From contig JAEWGW010000004.1 in NCBI GenBank assembly GCA_023388055.1, positions 1 through 64,000 on the forward strand: a stretch of 64,000 nucleotides of DNA, read 5' to 3'. This stretch comes from Bacillota bacterium (lineage in GTDB: Bacteria; Bacillota; Bacilli; Paenibacillales; NBRC-103111). The translations under genes and the position numbers were made by a program. Shown here piece after piece: positions 1 through 8,267 of the stretch (position 1 is the stretch's first letter; every line of letters begins with the position of its first letter). Under the pieces are notes generated by a model that saw nothing but the letters and a program-made list of their open reading frames with translations, made no database searches and was not told where the DNA came from.

Positions 1-494
1 AAAACGAAGGTAACGGCGCCCCCCGGCGTTCCCCTGGCAGTGGATCCTCATCTGTTCAAGAAGTTGAAATCCTGCGAATGAGTGAGCATTCGAGAGCTAT
101 CCCCTAATTACGAGGGACGGAACTCAGCGACGCTTAAACGGCGAAAATGCCCTCTTCGGTTTTCTAACGGAACTCTCCGACTCTTAGAGGCATAGGAAGT
201 GGGGAAAAGCAGACAAATGGAGCTGTAAGAGGCGCTGAGTTCCGTTACATTGTAAATCGGCCGTATTGTTCCGGCTAAGGGCCTCTGAATTCCGTTACAG
301 CAATGCGCCCGAAATATCGCTCGCAGTACCTCTCACAGAATCATCCGTATGCTCTAGATCAACAGTTCAGACGCCAAATAAGGGGCTATCCAATCCATCA
401 CAGGATACCAATTCCGAAGCTCCCAAACAGGGGCTCCTGCTGAATCGGTATTCACCTGGACGGACTTTTTGGACAGCCCCTTCCATGTATCCAA
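1..494. repeat. Intergenic region with TAACGGAA/TTCCGTTA palindromic repeats
   Basis: No convincing gene is seen here. The stretch holds inverted copies of a short motif. CGGAACTCAGCG at 118-129 is exactly inverted at 233-244, giving a palindromic unit of about 127 bp. Further copies of TAACGGAACTC and TTCCGTTAC lie at about 165-175, 239-247 and 290-299. The same TAACGG/CCGTTA core recurs in other intergenic gaps of the window (around 8719-8745, 11001-11025, 39110-39118 and 41550-41745). This suggests a dispersed, non-coding, REP-like or MITE-like family. The open frame at 266-511 has no ribosome site and overlaps these repeats, so it is not called. Confidence 0.6.
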
Positions 495-1361
495 CTATCC
501 CAGCCGCCTGAACCGGCCCATAACCTCCACCGTTTCCAGCACATTGACGAAGGATTTGGGGTCCGTCTCCAGAATGGCCTTGCGCAGCTCAGCCAGCTCG
601 TAGCGGGTGGTAACGGTCATCAGCATACAATTGCCCTCGTGGCTATAGCCGCCCTCCGCATTGACAACCGTGACGCCATGGGGCAAAAGCTTCAGCCGCG
701 CCAGCATCTCATCTCGCTTCTTGGTGACAATAAAGCAGGTGACCTTCACATGGCGGATATGGATCATATCCACCACCTTGCTTTTAACAAAGGTACACAG
801 CATGGTGCACAGGGCCAGATCCCAGCTTTTGAAATAACCCAGGGTCAGAATGACCATACCGTCCATAATGAACAGCACGGTTCCGATGGGAATGTCGCGT
901 TTGCGGGTTATGATGGAGCCGAGAATATCGAAGCCGCCGGTGGAGCCTCCCGCCCGCAGAGAGAAGCCGATGCCTCCGGCAATAATCACACCGCCGGCGA
1001 TAGCCGCCAGGATCGGGTCACTGACCACCTTGACGCTGGGCAGCACACTGAGAAACCAGGTGGTGGAGGCAACAGACACGATGCTGAGGAAGATATAACG
1101 TTTGCCAACGGCAACCAGACCCCAGATGAGAATAGGCAAATTCATGCCAAAATAAAACAGCGAAATATATTTCGGATTGCTCAAGTACCCGATCACCGAA
1201 GCCAGACCTGCGACGCCGCCGGAGAGCAGCTGGTGCGGAATCAGAAACAGCTTCAGCCCGACGGAAACCAGCAGAGCGGAAACAATAATCATCACCACAT
1301 CACGTGCCTGCTTCATAAGTCCCTCCATGGAAACTGGGGTAGCCAGATTACGAATGTACAT
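495..1361 (-). CDS. YitT family membrane protein (DUF161/DUF2179)
   Basis: Predicted 288-residue integral membrane protein of the YitT family. These proteins have about five N-terminal transmembrane helices and a C-terminal soluble DUF2179 domain; their transport or sensing role is unsettled. The N-terminal 200 residues contain several hydrophobic helices and the family-typical Gly-rich stretch RAGGSTGGFDILG. The C-terminal domain carries GVTVVNAEGGYSHEGN, which matches the DUF2179 signature. The start is placed at the ATG at 1361 because AAGGGGAT lies 7-8 bases upstream; a longer frame to 1391 lacks a suitable site. A TATAAT-like hexamer at 1463-1458 on the same strand may be its -10. It reads as a single-gene unit. 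Confidence 0.85.
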   Translation of the reverse strand: MYIRNLATPVSMEGLMKQARDVVMIIVSALLVSVGLKLFLIPHQLLSGGVAGLASVIGYLSNPKYISLFYFGMNLPILIWGLVAVGKRYIFLSIVSVASTTWFLSVLPSVKVVSDPILAAIAGGVIIAGGIGFSLRAGGSTGGFDILGSIITRKRDIPIGTVLFIMDGMVILTLGYFKSWDLALCTMLCTFVKSKVVDMIHIRHVKVTCFIVTKKRDEMLARLKLLPHGVTVVNAEGGYSHEGNCMLMTVTTRYELAELRKAILETDPKSFVNVLETVEVMGRFRRLG

Positions 1362-1607
1362 GATAGAATCCCCTTTTTTTCTTTTCCTCATGATGACGCA
1401 TGAAGGAAACCCGAAAACACTCGGTCGAAAGTATTAGAAAATAATTTTATCATGGTGATTATATTTTTTATCGGATGCAGTGACTATGATTTCCCTCACA
1501 CTTTATGTAAGGTTATGAATGAGCTTTTTTATCTTGGCCGCGGAGCCCGAAAGAAAATTAAAATAGACGCAATCTTGTGAAAACACGGAAACACAGCCTG
1601 GCACACC
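1362..1607. other. Intergenic stretch without gene
   Basis: About 250 bases between the YitT gene start and the terminator of the thyX-dihydrofolate reductase pair. It is AT-rich near 1440-1470 and holds a possible minus-strand -10 (TATAAT, 1463-1458) for the YitT gene, without a clear -35. Nothing else is recognised. Confidence 0.4.
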
Positions 1608-1635
1608 AAAAAACCGCCTTCGTTCAGAAGACGGC
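1608..1635 (-). terminator. Rho-independent terminator after dihydrofolate reductase
   Basis: On the minus strand CCGTCTTC (1634-1627) pairs with GAAGGCGG (1621-1614) around a 5-base loop, with one G-U pair, followed by six T. It lies about 45 bases past the stop of the dihydrofolate reductase gene. Confidence 0.8.
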
Positions 1636-1680
1636 TCTTTACCATTGTTATGGGAACCTGCAGTAGGGAACGAGTTCAGA

Positions 1681-2163
1681 CTAGCGACGTTGGTATTCCC
1701 GAAATTCGTAGGAGTACGGGTTGTCCTTGTTTGTTACTCCCGGCACAGCGGCAACCTGCTCCCACTGCTCCTCATCCACCTCCGGAAAAAAGGCATCTGC
1801 CTGAAACTCCCCGTTAATCCGGGTGAGCAGGAGCCTGTCCGCCCGGGGCAGAAACAGGCCGTATATCTCGGCGCCGCCGATAATGAACACTTCCCCGTCC
1901 CCGGCCAGCCGGAGAGCTTCCTCGGGAGAGGAGGCCCATAGTGCACCGTTTTTTTCCGCAGGAGCCGGATGGCGGCTCAGTACAATATTCGTCCGCTCCG
2001 GCAGGGCTCGCCCGATGGACTCCCAGGTTTTACGGCCCATCAGCACGACGTGACCGGTCGTGATCCTCCGGAAACGGTCCAGATCGACAGGCAGACGCCA
2101 GGGTAACCGGCCTAACAAGCCGATTCCCCGGTTTTGGTCCGTAGCTGAGATAAGTGTAATCAT
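1681..2163 (-). CDS. folA: Dihydrofolate reductase
   Basis: Reduces dihydrofolate to tetrahydrofolate with NADPH (cytosolic, folate metabolism). The 160-residue protein begins MITLISATD and shows the family core: GIGLLGRLPWRLPVDLDRF (substrate loop with the active-site acid in VDLDRF), GHVVLMGRKTWESIGR (NADPH-binding turn) and a late GGAEIY motif. A frame opens 28 codons further upstream, but the ATG at 2163 gives the normal family start. It overlaps the thyX stop codon as ATGA, so translation is probably coupled. The pair ends at the terminator at 1608-1635. Finding a reductase beside thyX is notable, since ThyX makes tetrahydrofolate rather than dihydrofolate. Confidence 0.93.
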   Translation of the reverse strand: MITLISATDQNRGIGLLGRLPWRLPVDLDRFRRITTGHVVLMGRKTWESIGRALPERTNIVLSRHPAPAEKNGALWASSPEEALRLAGDGEVFIIGGAEIYGLFLPRADRLLLTRINGEFQADAFFPEVDEEQWEQVAAVPGVTNKDNPYSYEFREYQRR

Positions 2164-2852
2164 GCTTGTTCGAAGAAGGGGTCCAGCCATGGCTCGGCTT
2201 TGACCACCTCTTCCCGGAGCTTCTCCGCCAGCTGGGCGATTTCCCATTGGGCGCCGCGGCCCGGGCGGCGTTTGCTATAGAAGGTCAGCAGCGCGCGCAG
2301 ATTGGCGGTCATGGTAATGTTGGTGGACGCTGCGTTCGGCAGCACAAACCGCGCATCCTCCCGCGGCACTCCCAGCTGCGCCAGCTTGTCGTAGGCGGCC
2401 TGCAGGTTTTCCATCAGCTCCGCATAATACTCCGCAGCCTCCGGTATATCGGCAATCTTCGGCGGCACTACATAGTGGAAGCCGCCCTTCTTTTTGTCGG
2501 AGGCATCCGAGACATAACGCTGGGACTGGACGGAAAAGCTGAAGCCCACCCGGTGCCTGGTCAATTGGGCCAGCAAAACCCGGGAAACCCCTTCAAGCGC
2601 AAAGGTGAAGTTGATATGCTCCATGGTGGAGGTATGGCCGGAACCGACGATATGGCGGAACAAACGGTCCGCATCGCTGCCTCCTTGCCCGTCCGCAGCA
2701 GCCTGCTGCTGGTATTTTCCGTACTCTGCTCCCTCGAACAAATCGCTGGGCTCAGCAGGGCTGTAGCAGGTTCGGATAGCGGTAAAGGCAATTTTTCTCG
2801 CTTCCGGCGTATAGGCCAGCAGCTCCACACTCATTTGAATTTCATTTCCCAT
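2160..2852 (-). CDS. thyX: FAD-dependent thymidylate synthase ThyX
   Basis: Makes dTMP from dUMP using methylene-tetrahydrofolate, FAD and NADPH, leaving tetrahydrofolate. The 230-residue length is typical. The ThyX signature appears at about residues 85-105 as TRHRVGFSFSVQSQRYV, with eight residues between RHR and the following serine. The C-terminal part contains NLRALLTFYSKRRPGRGAQWEI, which resembles the nucleotide and flavin-binding end of the family. Start at 2852 is supported by AGGGGG about 10 bases upstream; the internal ATG at 2834 is an alternative. It is the first gene of a two-gene unit, its TGA overlapping the dihydrofolate reductase ATG. Confidence 0.94.
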   Translation of the reverse strand: MGNEIQMSVELLAYTPEARKIAFTAIRTCYSPAEPSDLFEGAEYGKYQQQAAADGQGGSDADRLFRHIVGSGHTSTMEHINFTFALEGVSRVLLAQLTRHRVGFSFSVQSQRYVSDASDKKKGGFHYVVPPKIADIPEAAEYYAELMENLQAAYDKLAQLGVPREDARFVLPNAASTNITMTANLRALLTFYSKRRPGRGAQWEIAQLAEKLREEVVKAEPWLDPFFEQA

Positions 2853-2896
2853 GATGGCGGTTCCCCCTAATCAATTCTTTGTACTGTTCTATCCTA

Positions 2897-4042
2897 TCAA
2901 CTAAATTTCAGACGGATATCAAGAATTTCCGAACGGCTCCCCAGTCGAATGGGCGGTCCCCACAAGCCGAAGCCGGACGATACGATCACATGCATGGCAC
3001 CTTTTTTCAGATAACCCCAATCCAGCTCAAACAATCTTCTCGTCACCAGATGAGCCGGGGCCATCTGCCCTCTGTGGGTATGGCCGGAGAGCATCAGGTC
3101 TACCCCCGCTTCTGCGGCGGTTTGCAGGGCGTAAGGCTGGTGGTCCAGAAGAATCACCGGGCGCACCGGATCGGCCTCCGACAGCAGCTGCCCTACACTG
3201 AGGCGGCCTGCCGCTTCAATCTGCTCCGCCGCCCTGTCCTTGCGTCCGGCAATGTAGAAGCTGCCTTCCACATCCACCACCTGGTCTGTCAGTACCTTAA
3301 TGCCGATGTCCTTCATCCGCCGGATATATTCGCCGATATGGCCGCCGTAGTACTCATGGTTGCCCAGGGAGGCATACACCCCAAGCGGCGCCCGGAGCAG
3401 CTTCATGGAGCGGGCCATATTTTCCCGGATAAAAGGCTCCAGACTATCATCCAGCACATCTCCGGCCAGAAGAATCACATCGGGCTTCAGCTTGTCCATG
3501 GTGTTGGCAAGCCGGACCAGATGGGGATTGCCCACCATAGCACCAAGGTGGATATCCGACGCCGCGGCGATCCGCAGCTCCTTGCGTCCGTCCCCGCAGG
3601 CCTTGGGCACCTCCAGCTCATAATGCCGGACAACCGGCTTCCAGGCATTGCGTGTGCCTGCGAGCATCACTCCCACCAGGATGGCAGCAGTGGTCCAGCC
3701 TGTATAGAGCAAAGCCGGGCTTCTGTCTATACCCGAAAGACGCAGCAGGCCATAAGCCAGATCCGCCAAGGGCACCAGGATCAGCATGTAGAACAGAACG
3801 CCCAGCCCGTAGGAGCCGATGATTTTGAGCCATTTGCCAACGGTATACGGCAGCGCCTTCCGCAGCAGCATGGCGGCGATATAGGACAAAGCCAAGATAC
3901 CGTACCCCAGCCAAAACCACCCGACAGGCACACCCGGGATGGCTTCACGCCAAAAAACCGCCCCGTTCCAGCCCAAATACACATTTAACGCCGCAAAAAT
4001 GGCCAATGACAATACAGCCGATAAAATCATGCCAGGTTTCAT
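2897..4042 (-). CDS. Membrane-anchored metallophosphoesterase
   Basis: Calcineurin-like phosphoesterase of the YkuE/YaeI kind, 381 residues. The first 150 residues form about four hydrophobic helices. The catalytic domain follows with the ordered metal-binding motifs SDIHLG, GDVLDD, GNHEYY, LDHQP and SGHTHRGQ, all residues needed for the dinuclear metal site being present. Relatives hydrolyse phosphoesters such as UDP-diacylglucosamine or membrane phospholipid derivatives, but the substrate here cannot be told from sequence. The start at 4042 has AGGAG 9 bases upstream. It follows thyX in the opposite order of transcription with only 44 bases between, so it could read into thyX; no terminator is seen in that gap. 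Confidence 0.88.
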   Translation of the reverse strand: MKPGMILSAVLSLAIFAALNVYLGWNGAVFWREAIPGVPVGWFWLGYGILALSYIAAMLLRKALPYTVGKWLKIIGSYGLGVLFYMLILVPLADLAYGLLRLSGIDRSPALLYTGWTTAAILVGVMLAGTRNAWKPVVRHYELEVPKACGDGRKELRIAAASDIHLGAMVGNPHLVRLANTMDKLKPDVILLAGDVLDDSLEPFIRENMARSMKLLRAPLGVYASLGNHEYYGGHIGEYIRRMKDIGIKVLTDQVVDVEGSFYIAGRKDRAAEQIEAAGRLSVGQLLSEADPVRPVILLDHQPYALQTAAEAGVDLMLSGHTHRGQMAPAHLVTRRLFELDWGYLKKGAMHVIVSSGFGLWGPPIRLGSRSEILDIRLKFS

Positions 4043-4218
4043 ATGATGGGACTCCTATCCGTTTTCTGTTAATCCGTATTGTCTCATATCCGGCAAGTTG
4101 TTTTCAAACGGATGAAGAGGCATATCCCCTCCGGCAGCAGTTCCCTTGTTTATTTGTCCGGTGGGAGCCGCAAGCTAAGCCTGTTTCCCATTATATAGCC
4201 CCATAAGGAGGATAACCG

Positions 4219-4350
4219 ATGGCGAAGAAAACCCTGAAGCAGAAGATGCAGGCCATGGCTGACGAATCGTCCAACGCCCAAGGCACCAAGGATTCCAAGC
4301 TAACACAGAATGAGGCCAAATTCCACGTCCCCAACCGGCCTTCTATCTGA
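4219..4350 (+). CDS. Small lysine-rich protein, 43 residues, unknown
   Basis: A short frame, not long enough for most gene finders, but with strong supporting signals: a perfect AAGGAGG site 7 bases before the ATG and a good rho-independent terminator 30 bases after the stop. The product starts MAKKTLKQKMQAMADE and continues polar, ending HVPNRPSI; it has no Cys, no membrane segment and is predicted hydrophilic. I do not recognise the family. Its size, Lys-rich start and Gln/Asn/Ser-rich middle recall small spore or stress proteins of Bacillota, but no specific motif supports that. Confidence 0.6.
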   Translation: MAKKTLKQKMQAMADESSNAQGTKDSKLTQNEAKFHVPNRPSI

Positions 4351-4379
4351 ATCTGTCCGCAAAATCTAATTCCAGCAAG

Positions 4380-4417
4380 AAGCTCCGGGACAAGACTACG
4401 TCCGGAGCTTTTTTTAT
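4380..4417 (+). terminator. Terminator after the 43-residue gene
   Basis: AAGCTCCGG (4380-4388) pairs perfectly with CCGGAGCTT (4402-4410), followed by a T-rich tract. The T run follows on the plus strand, so it serves the small gene at 4219-4350. Confidence 0.85.
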
Positions 4418-4440
4418 TTCACAGCAATTCCTTTATAGGC

Positions 4441-5013
4441 TTATTCAAAAACCTCACTCAGAGACAGCTCCCACCCGGCAAACAGCCCTACCGGAATGAT
4501 TCCAGTTTTGCCGTAGGCTTCGCCGTCATCATAATGGCCGTTATCCTGCAGCTTGTACACCATAACGATCCGCTCCAGGGGATACACCATCCAATATTCC
4601 TTTACTCCGGAGCGCTCATACAGCCGTTTTTTTACCGTCAGGTCGTATTTCAGCGTACTGGGAGAAATAATCTCCGCAACCAGATCGGGAGCGCCGCGGC
4701 AGCCCTGGTCGTCCAGCTTGGACGGGTCACAGATCACGGATAAATCCGGCTGGACCACCGTATCCGTTTGGTCATCCTGTTCGTTTCCTTTGGGCAGGCG
4801 GACATCAAAGGGGGCAATATAAGCCTGGCAGCGGCGGCCTTTTAAGTAGCTGAAAAATGCGTTAAAAGTCCTGCCCAGAATCTCCTGATGGATCCGGTTT
4901 GGCGCCGGAGTCATGGCATACACCTGTCCATCCACCAGCTCCACCCGTTCACCCTCGGGCCAGGTCAGATAATCCGCATAGGTGTACCTTTTATTTTCCA
5001 GTGGCATACTCAT
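4441..5013 (-). CDS. Uma2 family (DUF820) PD-(D/E)XK nuclease-fold protein
   Basis: Member of the Uma2/DUF820 family, which has a restriction-endonuclease-like fold and is common in cyanobacteria and Paenibacillus. Of 190 residues, the central part contains QPDLSVICD, then GAPDLVAEIISPST and a downstream lysine, giving the D...E-x-K arrangement of the fold. The N-terminus has YTYADYLTWPEGERVELVDG, also family-typical. The biological role of the family is not established. Start at 5013 is supported by AGGGGG 8 bases upstream. It stands alone, convergent with the small gene at 4219, and shows no toxin-antitoxin partner. Confidence 0.85.
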   Translation of the reverse strand: MSMPLENKRYTYADYLTWPEGERVELVDGQVYAMTPAPNRIHQEILGRTFNAFFSYLKGRRCQAYIAPFDVRLPKGNEQDDQTDTVVQPDLSVICDPSKLDDQGCRGAPDLVAEIISPSTLKYDLTVKKRLYERSGVKEYWMVYPLERIVMVYKLQDNGHYDDGEAYGKTGIIPVGLFAGWELSLSEVFE

Positions 5014-5079
5014 TTGCTTTGCCCCCTTTGCCGTTTATGGTACCTCTATTCTACCATAATTCCGCAGCCGGGAAACGGC

Positions 5080-7116
5080 CTATAGGCGCTCAACCTCCAC
5101 CCGTCCGGAGAAAAAGACCGCTCCCCCGCCCATATCCGCCGTACGCGCAGGTGTCAGGGCATTAACCACCCGCTTCTTTCCTGTGGCATCCGCCCACAGC
5201 CCTTGGCTGACCAGCGTACCCGGGAGCACATCCTCCCCTACGGCCGCCTTCATCACACACTCGCCACGGCGGTTCCACACCCTGACCATATCCCCGGCGG
5301 CAATCCCTTTTGCTTGGGCATCCGCGGCATGCATATGGAGTAGCGGCTCCTTTTCCAGACGGACATGCTTCTCATTATTGGAAAAGGTGGAATTCAAGAA
5401 ATTGTGATTCGGCGCCGGCACAAACAGGAACGGCAGCCCGTCCTCATCCGGGAGGGGTACATACTCCGGCAGCGGCGGATAACCGTCCTGCAGCATGGCT
5501 TTGGAATAAAGCTCAATTTTGCCGCTGGCCGTAGGCAGCTTTCCCGGGAATAGGGGGCGTACCTTCCCCTTCACAAATCCATGCTCCTTCAGCAGCTCAT
5601 AGGTAATCCCCTCCAGCACGGGGTTTTTGGGCGCATCCAGAGCCTGACGAATGATCTCCTCCTCGCTGTCCTTCAAGGCCTGATCCTCATATCCCATCCC
5701 CACTGCAAGAAGGGGGAACACCTCCACATTGGACTTGCTCTCCCCCAGCGGCTCCAGCACAGGCTCCTGCAGGTGGATATAATGATGCCAGTAGGATTCA
5801 TAGAGATCCGTGTTTTCCAGGGAGGACGTTGCCGGCAGCACAAAGTCCGCATAACGGGCCGTTTCCGTCAGAAACAGCTCATGCACCACCGTAAACAGAT
5901 CCTCCCGGGCCAATCCCTCCCGCACCTTGTTGGCGTCGGGCGCCACAATGGCAGGATTGCTATTGTAGATATACAAGGAACGGATTGGCGGTGTCAGCTC
6001 CAGAAGGGCCTCACCGATGTGGTTCATATTTATTCTCCGTGTGGACTTCTTCAGAAGATCATGCCGCTGTAGCGCCCGTTCATTCAGGGCCAGGTACCCG
6101 CTGTTGCTTTTGATAGCCCCTCCGCCCTTGTGCAGCCAAGCCCCGGTAATTGCAGGCAGACAGGCGATGGTCCGCACATTCATGCCGCCGTTGTCATGAT
6201 GCTGCAGGCCGTTGCCGATACGGATAAAGCTGGGCTGCGTATTGCCGTACATCCGCGCCAGCTTGTACAGATCCTCCTCGGGAATGCCCGTAATGGAGGA
6301 AACCCTTGCCGGATCATAAGCACGGACATGCTCCCGCAGCTCCTCCGAACCTACGGTATACTCCCGGAGAAATGCTTCATCCGTCATATTTTCAGCGAAG
6401 AGGATGTGCATGATCCCCAATGCCAGTGCCGCATCTGTGCCCGGACGCAGAGGAATAAACCAGTCTGCCCATTTGCCGGTGCGGTTCTTATGGACATCAA
6501 TGGCCACAATCACCGCCCCCGCCTTGCGGGCCTCCTCCGCCAGCATCACCTGATGCATATTGGTGCTGACTGCATTAACACCCCAGAAGATAATCAGCTT
6601 GGCATTCACCGTATCCTCGGGGCTGGTGCCGAAGTCGCCGCCCATAGTATACCTGTAGCCGACACCTCCCGCGGCAGAGCAGATGGAGCGCTGCAGACGG
6701 CTCGACCCCATCCGGTGGAAAAAACGGCGGTCCATCCCCTCAGTCCCCAGGTAGCCCATATTGCCGTAAAAGCTGTAGGGTAGGATGGCTTCGGCCCCTT
6801 CCTCCGCGATCAGAGCTTTCCAACGGGAGGTAATCTCGTGAATGGCCTCTTCCCATGTAATCGGGGTAAATTCCCCTGACCCCTTGGGGCCGGTGCGTTT
6901 CAGCGGTGTGCGGAGCCGGGCCGGATCGTGAATCCGTTCAGGAAGATTGCGGACCTTATTGCAAATCGCCCCTTTGGTAACGGGATGGGAGGGATCTCCC
7001 TCGACTTTTATAATGTTGCCGTCTTTTTTATGGATCAAAAGCCCGCATTGGTCGGGACAATCCAGGGAGCAAACGGATGGAAACACGCCATTGGCGGCAA
7101 ATCGGGCAGCAGTCAT
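5080..7116 (-). CDS. Molybdopterin oxidoreductase, DMSO reductase family (YoaE-like)
   Basis: Cytosolic-type molybdopterin enzyme of 678 residues with no twin-arginine signal. The N-terminal iron-sulfur motif is complete: C16, C20, C24 and C52. A conserved Cys in RSICSAAGG (C146) sits where formate dehydrogenases and nitrate reductases place the molybdenum ligand, so it is the likely ligand (inference). The C-terminal molydopterin dinucleotide-binding domain is present (HNFLNSTFSNNEKHV, then AAGDMVRVWNRRG). Resembles Bacillus YoaE and putative formate dehydrogenase-like proteins; the substrate is unknown. No electron-transfer subunit lies next to it. It is divergent from a radical SAM/SPASM gene across a 126-base region, suggesting possible joint regulation. 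Confidence 0.88.
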   Translation of the reverse strand: MTAARFAANGVFPSVCSLDCPDQCGLLIHKKDGNIIKVEGDPSHPVTKGAICNKVRNLPERIHDPARLRTPLKRTGPKGSGEFTPITWEEAIHEITSRWKALIAEEGAEAILPYSFYGNMGYLGTEGMDRRFFHRMGSSRLQRSICSAAGGVGYRYTMGGDFGTSPEDTVNAKLIIFWGVNAVSTNMHQVMLAEEARKAGAVIVAIDVHKNRTGKWADWFIPLRPGTDAALALGIMHILFAENMTDEAFLREYTVGSEELREHVRAYDPARVSSITGIPEEDLYKLARMYGNTQPSFIRIGNGLQHHDNGGMNVRTIACLPAITGAWLHKGGGAIKSNSGYLALNERALQRHDLLKKSTRRINMNHIGEALLELTPPIRSLYIYNSNPAIVAPDANKVREGLAREDLFTVVHELFLTETARYADFVLPATSSLENTDLYESYWHHYIHLQEPVLEPLGESKSNVEVFPLLAVGMGYEDQALKDSEEEIIRQALDAPKNPVLEGITYELLKEHGFVKGKVRPLFPGKLPTASGKIELYSKAMLQDGYPPLPEYVPLPDEDGLPFLFVPAPNHNFLNSTFSNNEKHVRLEKEPLLHMHAADAQAKGIAAGDMVRVWNRRGECVMKAAVGEDVLPGTLVSQGLWADATGKKRVVNALTPARTADMGGGAVFFSGRVEVERL

Positions 7117-7166
7117 GGTGCTTGTCTCTCCTCATTATGGTTGATGTTCGAATCATGTTTTTACTC

Positions 7167-7172
7167 ATTATA
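7167..7172 (-). promoter_or_regulatory. Possible -10 of the molybdopterin oxidoreductase gene
   Basis: TATAAT reads on the minus strand at 7172-7167, about 50 bases before the gene start at 7116. No strong -35 is seen at the right distance. Confidence 0.4.
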
Positions 7173-7201
7173 ATCAATCCGTAGGTGCAATGCGAACAAG
7201 C

Positions 7202-7210
7202 TGGTATAAT
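7202..7210 (+). promoter_or_regulatory. Extended -10 of the radical SAM gene
   Basis: TGGTATAAT is a perfect extended -10 element, 32 bases before the chosen start at 7243. The -35 region is weak, as is usual for extended -10 promoters. Confidence 0.55.
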
Positions 7211-7242
7211 GAAGTATCAGCGATAACGGATTGGAGAATGCA

Positions 7243-8124
7243 ATGAAAGCCTTCCAAAAAGTCTACATCGAGATCACCAGCATCTGCAACCTGTCCTGCA
7301 GCTTTTGCCCGCCTACAGAAAGAAAGGCTATGTTTATGGAGCCAGAGGCCTTCCGGGACATTCTGAAGCAGGTGGAGCCCTATACCAACCAGATTTGCCT
7401 TCATGTCAAAGGAGAGCCGCTGCTGCACCCGTCCATTGGGGAACTGCTGGATATTTGCGCAGAAGAGGGTTTAAAGGTCAATCTCACGACCAACGGCACT
7501 CTGCTTCCCAAAAAAAGCGCCAGCCTTCTCGGTAAGCCGGCTTTGCGGCAGGTGAACCTCTCGCTGCACAGCATGGCAGAGCACCGCGAAAAGGGCGAGG
7601 CTTACCAGCTGGACTATCTGCGGCAATGTCTACGGTTTGCCCAAGAGGCTTCGTGCCAGGGGATTTATGTCAGCCTGCGTTTATGGGATGCCCCGCGGAC
7701 GGAGGAGCCGGGCGGGCTGGAGCTGAACCAACGGTTAACGCACATCATGGAGGAAACCTTCGTGCTGCCTCCCCAAGCCTTGGACGAGGCGCTGCCCGGC
7801 AAAGGCCTGCGGGTAGCGGACCGGATTTATCTGAACCGGGATTACCGGTTCGAGTGGCCCAGCCTGGATGCCCCTGAGGATGAGGGCAGGGGCTTCTGCC
7901 ATGCGCTGCGCACTCACGCAGCTATTCTCAGCGACGGCACAGTGGTCCCCTGCTGCCTCGATGGAGAGGGTGTTATTGCTCTGGGCAATGTGCGGGAGCA
8001 GCCGTTTGCAGAGATTCTCGCGGGGAACCGGGCCCGCAGGCTGCGGGACGGCTTCTCCGGAAGATGCGCCGTGGAGGAGCTCTGCCGCAAATGCGGCTAC
8101 CGGAAGAAATTCGGAGGCGGGTAG
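7243..8124 (+). CDS. Radical SAM protein with SPASM domain
   Basis: Radical S-adenosylmethionine enzyme of 293 residues. The cluster-binding motif CNLSCSFC lies at about residues 12-19, and a C-terminal SPASM region holds further cysteines (VVPCCLDGEG, then GRCAVEELCRKCGYRK) that would bind an auxiliary iron-sulfur cluster. SPASM enzymes usually modify peptides or mature other enzymes, but no precursor peptide gene is evident here. The start is the ATG at 7243 with GGAG 6 bases upstream; a TTG four codons earlier overlaps the ribosome site. Divergent from the molybdopterin oxidoreductase, so a maturation role for that enzyme is possible but unproven. Confidence 0.85.
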   Translation: MKAFQKVYIEITSICNLSCSFCPPTERKAMFMEPEAFRDILKQVEPYTNQICLHVKGEPLLHPSIGELLDICAEEGLKVNLTTNGTLLPKKSASLLGKPALRQVNLSLHSMAEHREKGEAYQLDYLRQCLRFAQEASCQGIYVSLRLWDAPRTEEPGGLELNQRLTHIMEETFVLPPQALDEALPGKGLRVADRIYLNRDYRFEWPSLDAPEDEGRGFCHALRTHAAILSDGTVVPCCLDGEGVIALGNVREQPFAEILAGNRARRLRDGFSGRCAVEELCRKCGYRKKFGGG

Positions 8125-8178
8125 AAACTTCCATTCCTTTTCTATCACAAAATTGAAATGGTACTTGTCCCCCAGTCC

Positions 8179-8187
8179 TGATATAAT
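8179..8187 (+). promoter_or_regulatory. Extended -10 before the heptad-repeat gene
   Basis: TGATATAAT forms an extended -10 element about 80 bases upstream of the start at 8268. It implies a leader of roughly 75 bases. Confidence 0.5.
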
Positions 8188-8267
8188 AGTACCAATCGTC
8201 TGCGGAACCATATGATTGACCTTCTGTTTGTCCGTTCTGCCAGATCAACCAGGGAGGCTTGTCCGTT

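Noticed and set aside
266..511. Plus-strand frame of 81 codons at the window start
   Set aside because: Overlaps intergenic repeats and the end of the YitT gene; no ribosome site.
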